Source: Candidatus Hydrothermarchaeum profundi (lineage in GTDB: Archaea; Hydrothermarchaeota; Hydrothermarchaeia; Hydrothermarchaeales; Hydrothermarchaeaceae). From it: a DNA stretch of 64,000 bases. The notes below the pieces were generated by a model. That model had not been told where the DNA came from. It saw only the letters and a list, made by a program, of their open reading frames with translations, and did not search any database. The stretch is from contig MTMF02000009.1 of the NCBI GenBank assembly GCA_002011125.2, positions 1,456,989 to 1,520,988 on the forward strand. The letters are read 5' to 3'. Of this stretch, positions 10,457 to 19,450 are shown one piece after another (positions within the stretch are counted from its first letter, which is position 1; each line of letters begins with the position of its first letter). Position numbers and translations under genes: made by a program.

Positions 10457-11584
10457 TTAGGTGTATTTATAGATCTCGTCATATGTCTTAACTAACTCTA
10501 AAACAATTTTATTAAACGAATATTTTTTTTCTACTACTTTTTTAGCGTTTTTTCCTATTAAGTCACTCTTTTTGCCATCTGATAAGCATATTTCCAAGTA
10601 TTTCACTAAATCTGTAATATTTTCTTTTTCAAATAAAAACCCGTTTTTGCCATGGGTTATAATGTTCTTTGGTCCAATAATATTACTAGCAATTACCGCT
10701 TTACTTGAAGCCATGGCTTCTAATAATATACCTGGGAAATTTTCAAACAACGATGGTAAAACAAAGACACTGCATTCAGATAAGTATTTTCTTACTATTT
10801 CTCGGCCGCTCCAAGGAATAAATCTTATTTTATCTTTTTTTCTTGTTTTTAGAGCTAACCTTCTTAGTATATCCTCCTCCGGGCCAGATCCCAATAAGAT
10901 TAAGTGATAGTCATCAAAATCCCTATGTAAGCAGTCGAAAGCTTTAATGAGATATCTAACACCTTTAACTTTGTTTAGTCTTCCTGCGTAGAGGATATAC
11001 CCTTTGTCTCCATTATTTGAATATAACTTAGGATCGACTCCTCGTGGAACTACTTTTGTATTTTTTATTCCTCTAGAGTTAAGATACCGCTCTATACTCT
11101 TGTTCAGTGCAATTACAACGTCTGATTTTTTCATAATATTTTCTTCTAATTTCTTTTTAATGCCAAAGAAAAAGTAGTTCAATTTATTGTATTTTAGTGC
11201 GAAGTCCTTATAATAAGCAAATGCATCGTAATTAGCGGTAAAAAAAGCCTGCGTGATACTTAGCTTTGAAGGGAAGTATGCGGAGAATCTTTCTGATAAA
11301 TTTATAATGTCAGGTTTGATTTTTTTAATCTCTTTTGCAGCATTTTTTGAATATATAAGTACCGACAGAACATCGTCTTTAAAGGGTGCTTTTACATCAA
11401 TGAAGTTAATTCCTTCGAGATTTTCAGTTTTTCCGTCTATAAAACGTTTTATTATATGGATTTCATGTCCTAACTTGACAAATTCTTTGGCCATGCCAAA
11501 AATCTGAGATTGGGTACCTCCTCCATCTGGATATCTATCATATATAGGATGACCAGGAGAAACGAAAAGAATTTTCATAATCAA
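10457..11584 (-). CDS. glycosyltransferase family 4
   Basis: MKILFVSPGHPIYDRYPDGGGTQSQ; YAGRLNKVKGVRYLIKAF; ENFPGILLEAMASSKAVIAS. Confidence 0.9.
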   Translation of the reverse strand: MIMKILFVSPGHPIYDRYPDGGGTQSQIFGMAKEFVKLGHEIHIIKRFIDGKTENLEGINFIDVKAPFKDDVLSVLIYSKNAAKEIKKIKPDIINLSERFSAYFPSKLSITQAFFTANYDAFAYYKDFALKYNKLNYFFFGIKKKLEENIMKKSDVVIALNKSIERYLNSRGIKNTKVVPRGVDPKLYSNNGDKGYILYAGRLNKVKGVRYLIKAFDCLHRDFDDYHLILLGSGPEEDILRRLALKTRKKDKIRFIPWSGREIVRKYLSECSVFVLPSLFENFPGILLEAMASSKAVIASNIIGPKNIITHGKNGFLFEKENITDLVKYLEICLSDGKKSDLIGKNAKKVVEKKYSFNKIVLELVKTYDEIYKYT

Positions 11585-11634
11585 AAGTATATATTGATTC
11601 AGGGATATATAGGTATATTCTTGGGGTTTTAATC

Positions 11635-13386
11635 TTGTGTGGCATATGCGGTGTGGCAGGTTTTGAAGATAAGGAATTAGTTAAAAGAATGTGCAATACC
11701 ATTAAACATCGCGGTCCAGACGATCAAGGAATATTCTCAAATGATAATGTTACTCTGGGTAATCGACGTTTAAGCGTTATAGACCTTGAGGGTGGGCATC
11801 AACCTATTCATAATGAGGAGGAGTCAGTGTGGGTTACTTATAATGGTGAAATCTACAATTATCAAACTTTGAGAACCGAATTAGAAAAGCTTGGGCATTC
11901 TTTTTACACTAGGAGTGATACGGAAGTCATTGTGCATCTTTATGAGGAATTTGGAGAAAACTTCACCACAAAGCTTAGGGGGATGTTTGCTTTTGCATTA
12001 TGGGATATAGATACTGAAAAGCTAATTTTAGCGAGAGATGGAAGAGGAATTAAACCATTATATTATACAAATTTCAATGAAGGGATTATTTTCGCTTCTG
12101 AGATAAAATCAATCCTTGAATGTGGCATAAAGAGAAGCTTAAATCTGAAAGCTGTCGATCAATTTCTCTCGTATCGTTTTGTTTTTGGTTCTGATACGAT
12201 GTTTGAAGGCGTTAAAAGCCTTCTCCCAGGGAGTCTTCTCCTATATGAAGGCGGTAAAGCAGTAACTAAGAATTTTTTGCACCTAAGAGTAAGAGGAAAG
12301 CTCTCTGAAAATGAAAAGATAGTAGCTGAAAAACTAAAAAAGCTCCTAGACGAAGCTGTACAACTAAGATTGATAAGTGATGTCCCGTTAGGTGTCTTTT
12401 TATCTGGAGGAATAGACTCTACTTCTATAGTAGGAAGTATGAGTGTTCTGGTAGATGATCCTGTAAAAACTTTTACTGTGGGTTTTGATGATGGAGATGA
12501 GGATTTTAAAAAAGCGAGATTAGTAGCAGAGTACTTCGGCACTGACCATCATGAATTAATTGTAGATTTTGATGATATGACAAAAAAGTTTCCTAAGATG
12601 ATATGGCATCTCGATGAGCCAGTCGCGGATCCTGCAATAGTACCTTTTTATTTTGTTTCTAAATTAGCGAGAAATAATGTAAAGGTTTCACTTGTGGGCG
12701 AAGGGGCTGACGAACTCTTTGGGGGATATCTACATCACAAACTGGCGTTTTCGTATGCTAATTTTTTACCCGAGATTTTAAAGAGAAAAATACTTATGCG
12801 TTTAAATGCTCCCTCTCCGATTAATGATAGAAGATTCCTCTTAGGAAATACAGAAAATCATATAGAATTTAAAAAATTCTTCGATAAGGCGCATAACTCT
12901 TATGATTTTTTAGACAAGATTTTGCTTTGGGAGATTCGGAATGTACTGCCTAAGTTTCAACTAATGCGGGTTGATAAAATTACCATGGCTCATTCTTTAG
13001 AGGCGAGGGTACCCTACCTTGATCCTAAGCTTATAGAATATGCAGTATCTATCCCTAATAATCTCAAACTCAAAGCTCTCGATGGAAAGTATATACTTAA
13101 GAAAGCGGTAAAAAAAAGCATTCCTAAGCCAATTATAAAAAGTAAAAAGAGAATTTTTACTGTGCCTCTTAGAACATGGTTTAGAGAGGGATTAGGAGAA
13201 ATGCTATCATACTTATATGATTCAACTATGTCGGAAGATAGGTACTTGAATCGAGAGCATATCCATAAAATCATTAATCGCAAATCAGCTAGAAATTCTC
13301 ATTTTTACCATTTATGGTCTCTTCTAATGCTTGAACTTTGGTATAGGATCTTTATAAAGGAAGAAAAATCATGGAAATTTCCTTAG
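11635..13386 (+). CDS. asnB: asparagine synthase (glutamine-hydrolysing)
   Basis: MCGICGVAGF with Cys2 class-II amidotransferase, KHRGPDD, SGGIDSTSIVGSM; TTG start. Confidence 0.95.
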   Translation: MCGICGVAGFEDKELVKRMCNTIKHRGPDDQGIFSNDNVTLGNRRLSVIDLEGGHQPIHNEEESVWVTYNGEIYNYQTLRTELEKLGHSFYTRSDTEVIVHLYEEFGENFTTKLRGMFAFALWDIDTEKLILARDGRGIKPLYYTNFNEGIIFASEIKSILECGIKRSLNLKAVDQFLSYRFVFGSDTMFEGVKSLLPGSLLLYEGGKAVTKNFLHLRVRGKLSENEKIVAEKLKKLLDEAVQLRLISDVPLGVFLSGGIDSTSIVGSMSVLVDDPVKTFTVGFDDGDEDFKKARLVAEYFGTDHHELIVDFDDMTKKFPKMIWHLDEPVADPAIVPFYFVSKLARNNVKVSLVGEGADELFGGYLHHKLAFSYANFLPEILKRKILMRLNAPSPINDRRFLLGNTENHIEFKKFFDKAHNSYDFLDKILLWEIRNVLPKFQLMRVDKITMAHSLEARVPYLDPKLIEYAVSIPNNLKLKALDGKYILKKAVKKSIPKPIIKSKKRIFTVPLRTWFREGLGEMLSYLYDSTMSEDRYLNREHIHKIINRKSARNSHFYHLWSLLMLELWYRIFIKEEKSWKFP

Positions 13387-14498
13387 TATCCTCGGTTTTC
13401 CCTTATCCTAAGAAAGGAGTTTTTGTTGGGATCGAGAGATTCGTATCAGAGTATTCTGCTGTTTTAGCAAAGAAAGGCCATAAGGTAAAGGTAATAACGA
13501 CTTACTGGAATGGAGGAAAAGCGAGGGATGAATATAATGGGATCGATATCTATAGAGTGAGAGATTCTAGCATCTCGTATGGTAAAATTGGAAGAGTATT
13601 TGATCTACACTACACGACCTTTGGAAGAAATGTTTTAAAGTGCAGAGAAATTTGGAATTCTGATATTATACATGCAATCTCTACATTAGTTACAACAAAA
13701 AAAATTAAAGAACGAGGAGTACCTGTGGTGAGTCACTTCCACCATAAAGCAGAAATGAGAGAGCTTTCTGACTATTTAGTTGTACCCTTTCATATAAGAA
13801 ATGAGAAGATAGCTTATTCCCATTCTGATGCTATTATTACTATGTCACGAGCCAATGAACGAGTACTAATAAGTGACTACGGAGTTGATAAGAGTAAGGT
13901 AAAAATAATACCACATGGCGTGGATATCAACAAATATTACAAGAAAACAATTGAAAAAGAGAATTTTATAATCCTTTTTGCTGGAGCATTAATACCCCGA
14001 AAGGGAGTTCGATACCTTATAGAGGCTTTTGGTAAAGTTAGCCTGAAGCATAAAAAAACAAAGTTAATAATTATTGGTGAGGGTTCTGAGAAAAAAAAGT
14101 TAAAATCATTATCAGAAAAATTAAATTTAAACGTAGAATTCACCGGGCTAATCGAAGACAATGAGCTTTTGAAGTATCTTAATATCGCTGATGTTTTCGT
14201 TCTTCCTTCGCTTAAAGAGGGCTTTGGTCAAGCTATAGTTGAGGCAATGGCATGCAGCCTTCCAGTGATAGCGAGTAATACAACTGCTATCCCAGAAGTT
14301 GTAGGCGATGCAGGGATATTAGTTAGACCGAAGGACTCTAGGGCGCTTGCTGATGCTATTATTTATCTGATCGAAGATGAAAAATTTAGAAAAGAACTTG
14401 GCATTAAGGGGCGTAGGAGAGTAGAAAAATATTTCAGCTGGGAGAAGGTTGTCGAGAAGGCAATAAATATCTACGAAGAAATAGTAGAGAAAGATTAA
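13371..14498 (+). CDS. glycosyltransferase family 4
   Basis: FAGALIPRKGVRYLIEAF, EGFGQAIVEAMACSLPVIAS; overlaps asnB 3' end by 16 bp. Confidence 0.92.
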   Translation: MEISLVSSVFPYPKKGVFVGIERFVSEYSAVLAKKGHKVKVITTYWNGGKARDEYNGIDIYRVRDSSISYGKIGRVFDLHYTTFGRNVLKCREIWNSDIIHAISTLVTTKKIKERGVPVVSHFHHKAEMRELSDYLVVPFHIRNEKIAYSHSDAIITMSRANERVLISDYGVDKSKVKIIPHGVDINKYYKKTIEKENFIILFAGALIPRKGVRYLIEAFGKVSLKHKKTKLIIIGEGSEKKKLKSLSEKLNLNVEFTGLIEDNELLKYLNIADVFVLPSLKEGFGQAIVEAMACSLPVIASNTTAIPEVVGDAGILVRPKDSRALADAIIYLIEDEKFRKELGIKGRRRVEKYFSWEKVVEKAINIYEEIVEKD

Positions 14499-14513
14499 AC
14501 AAAAGCTAGTCAA

Positions 14514-15668
14514 TTATTTTTCTTCTAACAATTTATCATACAGTTCGATATATCGTTCTATAATTATTTCCCAACTGTAATTTTCAGCTATTTTTCGAGC
14601 ATTTTCACCAAAGTCCTTTATCTTTTTTTCGTCATTTAACAATGAAATAAGCTTATCTGAAAGTTCTTTTGGATTGAAACCTACGAGGTAGCCTGCGGTA
14701 CTATCTTCAATAATATCTCTTGCGACTCCTACAGGAGTTGAAATTATTGGAAGCCTAGAAGCGGCAGCTTCTAAGATGGTTTGACCGAAATTCTCATATT
14801 TAGAGGTGTAGACAAACACATGTGAAGACTTATAAACTTTAATCAAATCTTCTCCATAAATAGGGCCAACAAATTTCACATAATCGTGGATGTGTAGGTC
14901 GTTAGCTAGATTTTTAAGTTCTAACATATACCCCCTATAACTTGCGAAACTCCTCTTAACTTCGTCTCCAATAATAACCAATTCAGAGTCCTTTACCTCT
15001 TTTACTACTTCTTTGAACGCATAAAGGATCTGTTCAAGATTTCTGTCTCGGGATATTCGTCCTACAAATAGAATCCTCTTATTAGGACTCTTTTTACACG
15101 GGACTTTATCGTATAATCCTAGGTTAATTCCGGCAGGTATAACGGATATTTTACTCTCTTCTACCCCAAATTCAACCGCTTCTCTATACTCTTGTATAGT
15201 TGATACAATCACAGTATCCGCCTTTCTAGCTACCGATTTTAGGGTGACTAAATCATGAACTCTATAAGGAATTCCAAAAAACCCGCTTACAAACTTCTTA
15301 TACCCCACTAGTCCACCGTGAGGTTGTAATATGAATGGCTTTGATTTTATCCTGGAAGTTATGAACCCACAATCTGTAAGCATATTCCGATAATTATGCG
15401 CATGCAGGATATCAAAATCCTCTTTTAAAAGCCTCGTAAAAATACTTGGAACGATTCGATACTGCATGACTCCACCAAAACTCCGAAGTCTTGAAATAGA
15501 GACCCCCTGTACGATTTCGTTTTTAGGTATAGATCTCACTTCAAAATCAGATGTAACTACAGGTGAAGAGACACCTCTTTTTTCTAGTTGAAGAGATACT
15601 TCAAAAGCTTGTTTACCTGGGCCCGTTACTACCGGAAAAAACATGGGAATAGTTCTAAGAACTTTCAA
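14514..15668 (-). CDS. glycosyltransferase family 4
   Basis: GPGKQAFEVSLQLEKRG, FVGRISRDRNLEQILYAF, ENFGQTILEAAASRLPIIST; TTG start. Confidence 0.92.
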   Translation of the reverse strand: MKVLRTIPMFFPVVTGPGKQAFEVSLQLEKRGVSSPVVTSDFEVRSIPKNEIVQGVSISRLRSFGGVMQYRIVPSIFTRLLKEDFDILHAHNYRNMLTDCGFITSRIKSKPFILQPHGGLVGYKKFVSGFFGIPYRVHDLVTLKSVARKADTVIVSTIQEYREAVEFGVEESKISVIPAGINLGLYDKVPCKKSPNKRILFVGRISRDRNLEQILYAFKEVVKEVKDSELVIIGDEVKRSFASYRGYMLELKNLANDLHIHDYVKFVGPIYGEDLIKVYKSSHVFVYTSKYENFGQTILEAAASRLPIISTPVGVARDIIEDSTAGYLVGFNPKELSDKLISLLNDEKKIKDFGENARKIAENYSWEIIIERYIELYDKLLEEK

Positions 15669-15678
15669 TGAAATACAC

Positions 15679-16458
15679 CTATTTATTTGCTTTAACTACT
15701 AAAAATCTCCCAAATTTTTGTACCGGATGTCTCCTACTCATTCTTGGAAATATTCTTGATAAAGGATATAAGCTATCAAACATCTGTATTCTTATATTTT
15801 TAAATCTCGCATTTCTAAACGTATTTTCTGCTTCACTACGGGTAAAGTACTTTATTAAAGGATGTTCCCACATTTCTTTAAAGGCAGAGATTTCTGCGGG
15901 AGTAGCTCTCCTTCTTACTATGGATTCAAAAACTCTAAGTAATTTTTCTCCAAATATCCTATACAAAAACTTGTTTATTTTAGTTATAATAGTTGCCAAG
16001 CTATACTTATGATAAAGTAAGACTATCACTTTGCCATTGTTTTTAAGTACTCTATGTATCTCTTTAATTCCTTTATCATAGCCGGGAGTATGATGGAGAA
16101 CCCCTATACTGTAAACAAAGTCGAAAACTCCTTTCTTCAAAGGCATATTTTCAAGGTCACATCTTATTAACCGTGGCTGGAAACCCGCAGATTCCATTTT
16201 ACTTTTTAGTATTTTCAAGGGTTTCTCAGCTAGGTCAACTCCAACCACGTGGCTTCCATTTTCTATGTACTTTAGCAAATCTATTCCAATACCACATCCT
16301 ACATCGAGTAATAATTCATTTGCATGCTTATCATATTCAAATAAGTCATCTAACCAAGGCAGGAGAGTATATCTAGCATCGTCTTTCTCCCAGTCTCCAC
16401 CACAGGGGTGCAAGTCATAAAATTTTCGTATTTTACTCTTAAGAAACTCATTTGACAT
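15679..16458 (-). CDS. class I SAM-dependent methyltransferase
   Basis: LLLDVGCGIGIDLLKYIENGSHVVGVDLAEKPL, SIGVLHHTP. Confidence 0.88.
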   Translation of the reverse strand: MSNEFLKSKIRKFYDLHPCGGDWEKDDARYTLLPWLDDLFEYDKHANELLLDVGCGIGIDLLKYIENGSHVVGVDLAEKPLKILKSKMESAGFQPRLIRCDLENMPLKKGVFDFVYSIGVLHHTPGYDKGIKEIHRVLKNNGKVIVLLYHKYSLATIITKINKFLYRIFGEKLLRVFESIVRRRATPAEISAFKEMWEHPLIKYFTRSEAENTFRNARFKNIRIQMFDSLYPLSRIFPRMSRRHPVQKFGRFLVVKANK

Positions 16459-16530
16459 TTTCTAATCTGGTATAAAATAAGTGTGATTACTCTTTAAAAT
16501 AATACGCCTTATTTACGGGATAGCGATTAT

Positions 16531-17415
16531 CTAAATTTTTATTGAAGAAAGCCTTTCTTCTATAAGCTCCTTTTTTAAATTTTCACCTATAACTACGAAC
16601 TTAGATAAATCCGAACTTTCTAATTTTTCTATATCTAAACTTCTTGGAACATAATTGAAATTTATTACTCCATCGTCTGTTTTAATAATGCCTTTAGCCC
16701 GAATTATATCTCCAAATTCGCCAGAATCCAAGGTTGATAGAAATTTTTTTAATTTTGTATTATCAAATTTATTTTCTGTTTCGAACGAGAAAGAATCTAA
16801 GTGAATGTCAAAATAATAGGGTTTAACATCTCGTTCCCTTTTACCCTCTAGTAGTGGAGTCTTACAATATACTGTCCTAAAGATTACCGCCGATCTATTA
16901 AGATCCTTAATGATATCTTCAATTTCATCAATGATTTCCTTTGAAACTAAATCGCACTTATTTATTAATAAGATATCAGAGTTGGTTATCTGATCCAAAA
17001 AGAAATTACCTAAATTCCCTGATTTATAATAGTTAAGGAAAGTAGTTGCATCTATTACTCCGATAACAGGTTCAATTTCCAAAGAATCATAAATCTTAGA
17101 TATTTTAAGGGACTCAAGGATATTGGAAGGTGTTGCAATACCTGAAGGCTCAATAATAAGCCTAGCTGGATTAATTTCTTTCAATATTTCTTCTACAGTC
17201 CTTATTAAGTCTGCTCTCAATGCACAGCAGATACACCCACTTGGAAGTTCCATAACTTCAAGTGCACCGTACTTAGTAATCACAGCGCCATCGATCGCGA
17301 CATCTCCCATCTCATTTATAAGTACAACTGTCTTTTCTTTAGATTCTTCAAGTATATTTCTCAAAAGTGTTGTTTTTCCAGCTCCGAGGAATCCGCAAAT
17401 TATCTTAATTTTCAT
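16531..17415 (-). CDS. CobW/P47K-family GTPase (metallochaperone family)
   Basis: GFLGAGKTTLLRNIL Walker A, CICC metal motif (SGCICCALR), EPSGIATP. Confidence 0.92.
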   Translation of the reverse strand: MKIKIICGFLGAGKTTLLRNILEESKEKTVVLINEMGDVAIDGAVITKYGALEVMELPSGCICCALRADLIRTVEEILKEINPARLIIEPSGIATPSNILESLKISKIYDSLEIEPVIGVIDATTFLNYYKSGNLGNFFLDQITNSDILLINKCDLVSKEIIDEIEDIIKDLNRSAVIFRTVYCKTPLLEGKRERDVKPYYFDIHLDSFSFETENKFDNTKLKKFLSTLDSGEFGDIIRAKGIIKTDDGVINFNYVPRSLDIEKLESSDLSKFVVIGENLKKELIEERLSSIKI

Positions 17416-17443
17416 AAGGACTTAGGTAGATTCTTAACTTCTT

Positions 17444-18472
17444 TCAGGTTTTATATTCATGCGCTGCATTGATGAATGCTTGGATGTTCTCTAGGGGCAC
17501 GCTTGGAGGGATATCGCAGCCAGGCATAAGCACATAGCCTCCTCCCTCTGCTCCATCCTTTATCGCTCTAAGTGAAGCCTCTTTTACTTCTTCAGGAGTC
17601 TTCTCGTTCATCACTCCCACGGGGTCTACGTTTCCAGCTATGCACATCTTCCCCTTGAAAAGCTCTTTGGCAGCCTTAAGGTCCACCTTATAGTCAAGAG
17701 TGAAACAAGTTGCACCGCATTCCAAGATCGAGGCGAGCTTATCAGTCGTGTCACCGCAGATATGCACCAAGCTATATACCCCCTTCTTCTTAAACTCCCT
17801 GTTTATCCTTCTAAGGTAAGGCAGGGCAAACTCGTCGAAATGCTTCTTAGATATCAGGTCACCCGAGGCAGTAGGGTCCGCGATGCTTACAACCTCTATG
17901 ACGCTCTCCTCGATAAGCGGCCGATAAAACTCGAGGTTAAGCCGTGCCGCGAAGTCGACGACCTTTTTAACGAAGCCGGGGTCCCTGAAGATGCTGATCA
18001 TCAGGTTCTCAACGCCCATTATCTGCGCGCCCAACGTGAAAGGCCCCCAGCAGGTAGCTGTCACCAGGTACTCGCCGCCTATCTCTTCAGAAACGATCCT
18101 GGTCGCGTCCCATATAGTGTTCACTATCTTGTCCCCCGCTAGGTCTTCTAGATCTAACTTATCAAGTTCCTTTAGACTGTTTACTAAAGGTGCTGCCAGA
18201 TCCGGGGGGCCAACCTTCCTAAACTTCATTTCTCCCCCAAGAGCGGCGGCATGAAAGTTGTTATAGCCTGAACCGCAGTATACGATATCGCTCCTCAGCT
18301 TACTGCTCATCGAGATCAACACGTCAGCCATTTTTTGCGGACTCTCAGCAAGCGTCAAAAAAGTGTTATCCGAGTTGAATATAGTCCACGCCCCGCCTCC
18401 AAAGAGAGCCACCGGTATCCTATCAGGCACGCCTAACCGGAAAGCTTCTAAAACCGCATCCCTTGGCTTCAT
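17444..18472 (-). CDS. uroporphyrinogen decarboxylase-family protein, MtaA/MtbA-like methylcobamide:thiol methyltransferase candidate
   Basis: HICGDTTDKL and LMPGCDIPPSVPLEN (His-x-Cys...Cys zinc ligands typical of the MtaA-type branch); higher GC than flanks. Confidence 0.8.
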   Translation of the reverse strand: MKPRDAVLEAFRLGVPDRIPVALFGGGAWTIFNSDNTFLTLAESPQKMADVLISMSSKLRSDIVYCGSGYNNFHAAALGGEMKFRKVGPPDLAAPLVNSLKELDKLDLEDLAGDKIVNTIWDATRIVSEEIGGEYLVTATCWGPFTLGAQIMGVENLMISIFRDPGFVKKVVDFAARLNLEFYRPLIEESVIEVVSIADPTASGDLISKKHFDEFALPYLRRINREFKKKGVYSLVHICGDTTDKLASILECGATCFTLDYKVDLKAAKELFKGKMCIAGNVDPVGVMNEKTPEEVKEASLRAIKDGAEGGGYVLMPGCDIPPSVPLENIQAFINAAHEYKT

Positions 18473-18602
18473 ACTATAACACTAATCCAATTATTATTTA
18501 AGACTTTTTAAAAATAGGAACATAACTTTTAAATAAAAACATGTGCCTATAGAAGTTAGGGCTTTAAGCTCTGGTGTTGTGTTTTTTAGGAGGTGAGTTG
18601 TT

Positions 18603-19049
18603 TTGGCTGAGGCTAAGGAGTTGTCTGCGGAGGAGGCCGACAGGTATATGGAGGAGGTCATGGGCTTTACGCCCAGGATGTTTAAGGTGATTAACACGGT
18701 TAACCCTGAGGCTGGTAAGACCTTCGCGGACTTCTATAACAGTATATGGAAGGACGCCGCTCTTTCTAAGAAGGTTAAGGAGCTTATCTTCACCGCCATA
18801 GGCGTCGCCAACATGTCCCCTAGGTGCCTTATACACGTTATACCCGCGTTAAAGGCAGGGGCTACGACGGCAGAGATATTTGAGGCGGTATCGGTCGGCG
18901 TTATAGCCGCTGGCTTCGTGCCCAACGGCAAGGGCATACCCTACGCCTTCGAATACGCTGCCAAGGTACTAGAGATAGCAGACAAATACAGCAAAGGCGA
19001 AGAATGGGAATACCTGCTGCCGCCAAAATTCGACCACGGCATATACTGA
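18603..19049 (+). CDS. carboxymuconolactone decarboxylase/AhpD-family protein lacking the first redox Cys
   Basis: KVKELIFTAIGVANMSPRCLIHVIPALKAGATTAEIFEAVSVG; AGGAGGTGA Shine-Dalgarno, TTG start. Confidence 0.8.
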   Translation: MAEAKELSAEEADRYMEEVMGFTPRMFKVINTVNPEAGKTFADFYNSIWKDAALSKKVKELIFTAIGVANMSPRCLIHVIPALKAGATTAEIFEAVSVGVIAAGFVPNGKGIPYAFEYAAKVLEIADKYSKGEEWEYLLPPKFDHGIY

Positions 19050-19075
19050 GGAGGGGACACCCTCCTTCTTATTTT
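19049..19075 (+). terminator. intrinsic-type hairpin terminator downstream of CMD-like gene
   Basis: AGGAGGG-GACA-CCCTCCT followed by TCTTATTTTT. Confidence 0.6.
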
Positions 19076-19380
19076 TCTATAGTCATTGTTACGTCTTTAG
19101 GTAGAGCAAATCCCATCTCGACTTCAATTGCTTTCAAAATAGCTGCGGGTACGGGACAGGCCGGATGTTTTATATGTTTCGAGGCTATCTTGTAAATTTC
19201 AGAATCATTAATTCTCAAAAAAACATTATCGCCGCTTACTTCGTCAAGCTCCTTAGCAAGATTTTTGATCATTTCACAAGGGCTTGCGATTTTAAGCTTT
19301 AATTTATTTTTATCATTTTTTTCTGCTTTTATTACTACTGTAAAACCACAAGCGCCTGCTGAAACTTTTACTTTCGACAT
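19069..19380 (-). CDS. small Cys-containing conserved archaeal protein (resembles DUF6951)
   Basis: MSKVKVSAGACGFTVVIKAEK... SPCEMIK... HPACPVPAAILKAIEVE; family name from memory. Confidence 0.6.
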   Translation of the reverse strand: MSKVKVSAGACGFTVVIKAEKNDKNKLKLKIASPCEMIKNLAKELDEVSGDNVFLRINDSEIYKIASKHIKHPACPVPAAILKAIEVEMGFALPKDVTMTIEK

Positions 19381-19450
19381 CTTAGACTAAAATCACAAGG
19401 TAACAACCGCAATAATATTTGTTCTTATGTGTTCATCAAAATTAAACATA

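Noticed and set aside
12159-12542. 127-aa minus ORF inside asnB
   Set aside because: Antisense to conserved AsnB motifs, Ser/Pro-rich shadow ORF.
15668-16012. 114-aa + strand ORF over the methyltransferase 3' end
   Set aside because: Fully antisense to a strong class I methyltransferase; hydrophobic artefact of AT-rich complement.
17762-18254. Two + strand ORFs (126 and 87 aa) antisense to the MtaA-like gene
   Set aside because: Long antisense frames are expected in a GC-richer gene; Arg/Ser/Pro-rich composition, no RBS.
18564-18836. 90-aa and related minus ORFs antisense to the CMD-like gene
   Set aside because: Antisense to a well-supported gene in a GC-rich stretch; low-complexity composition.
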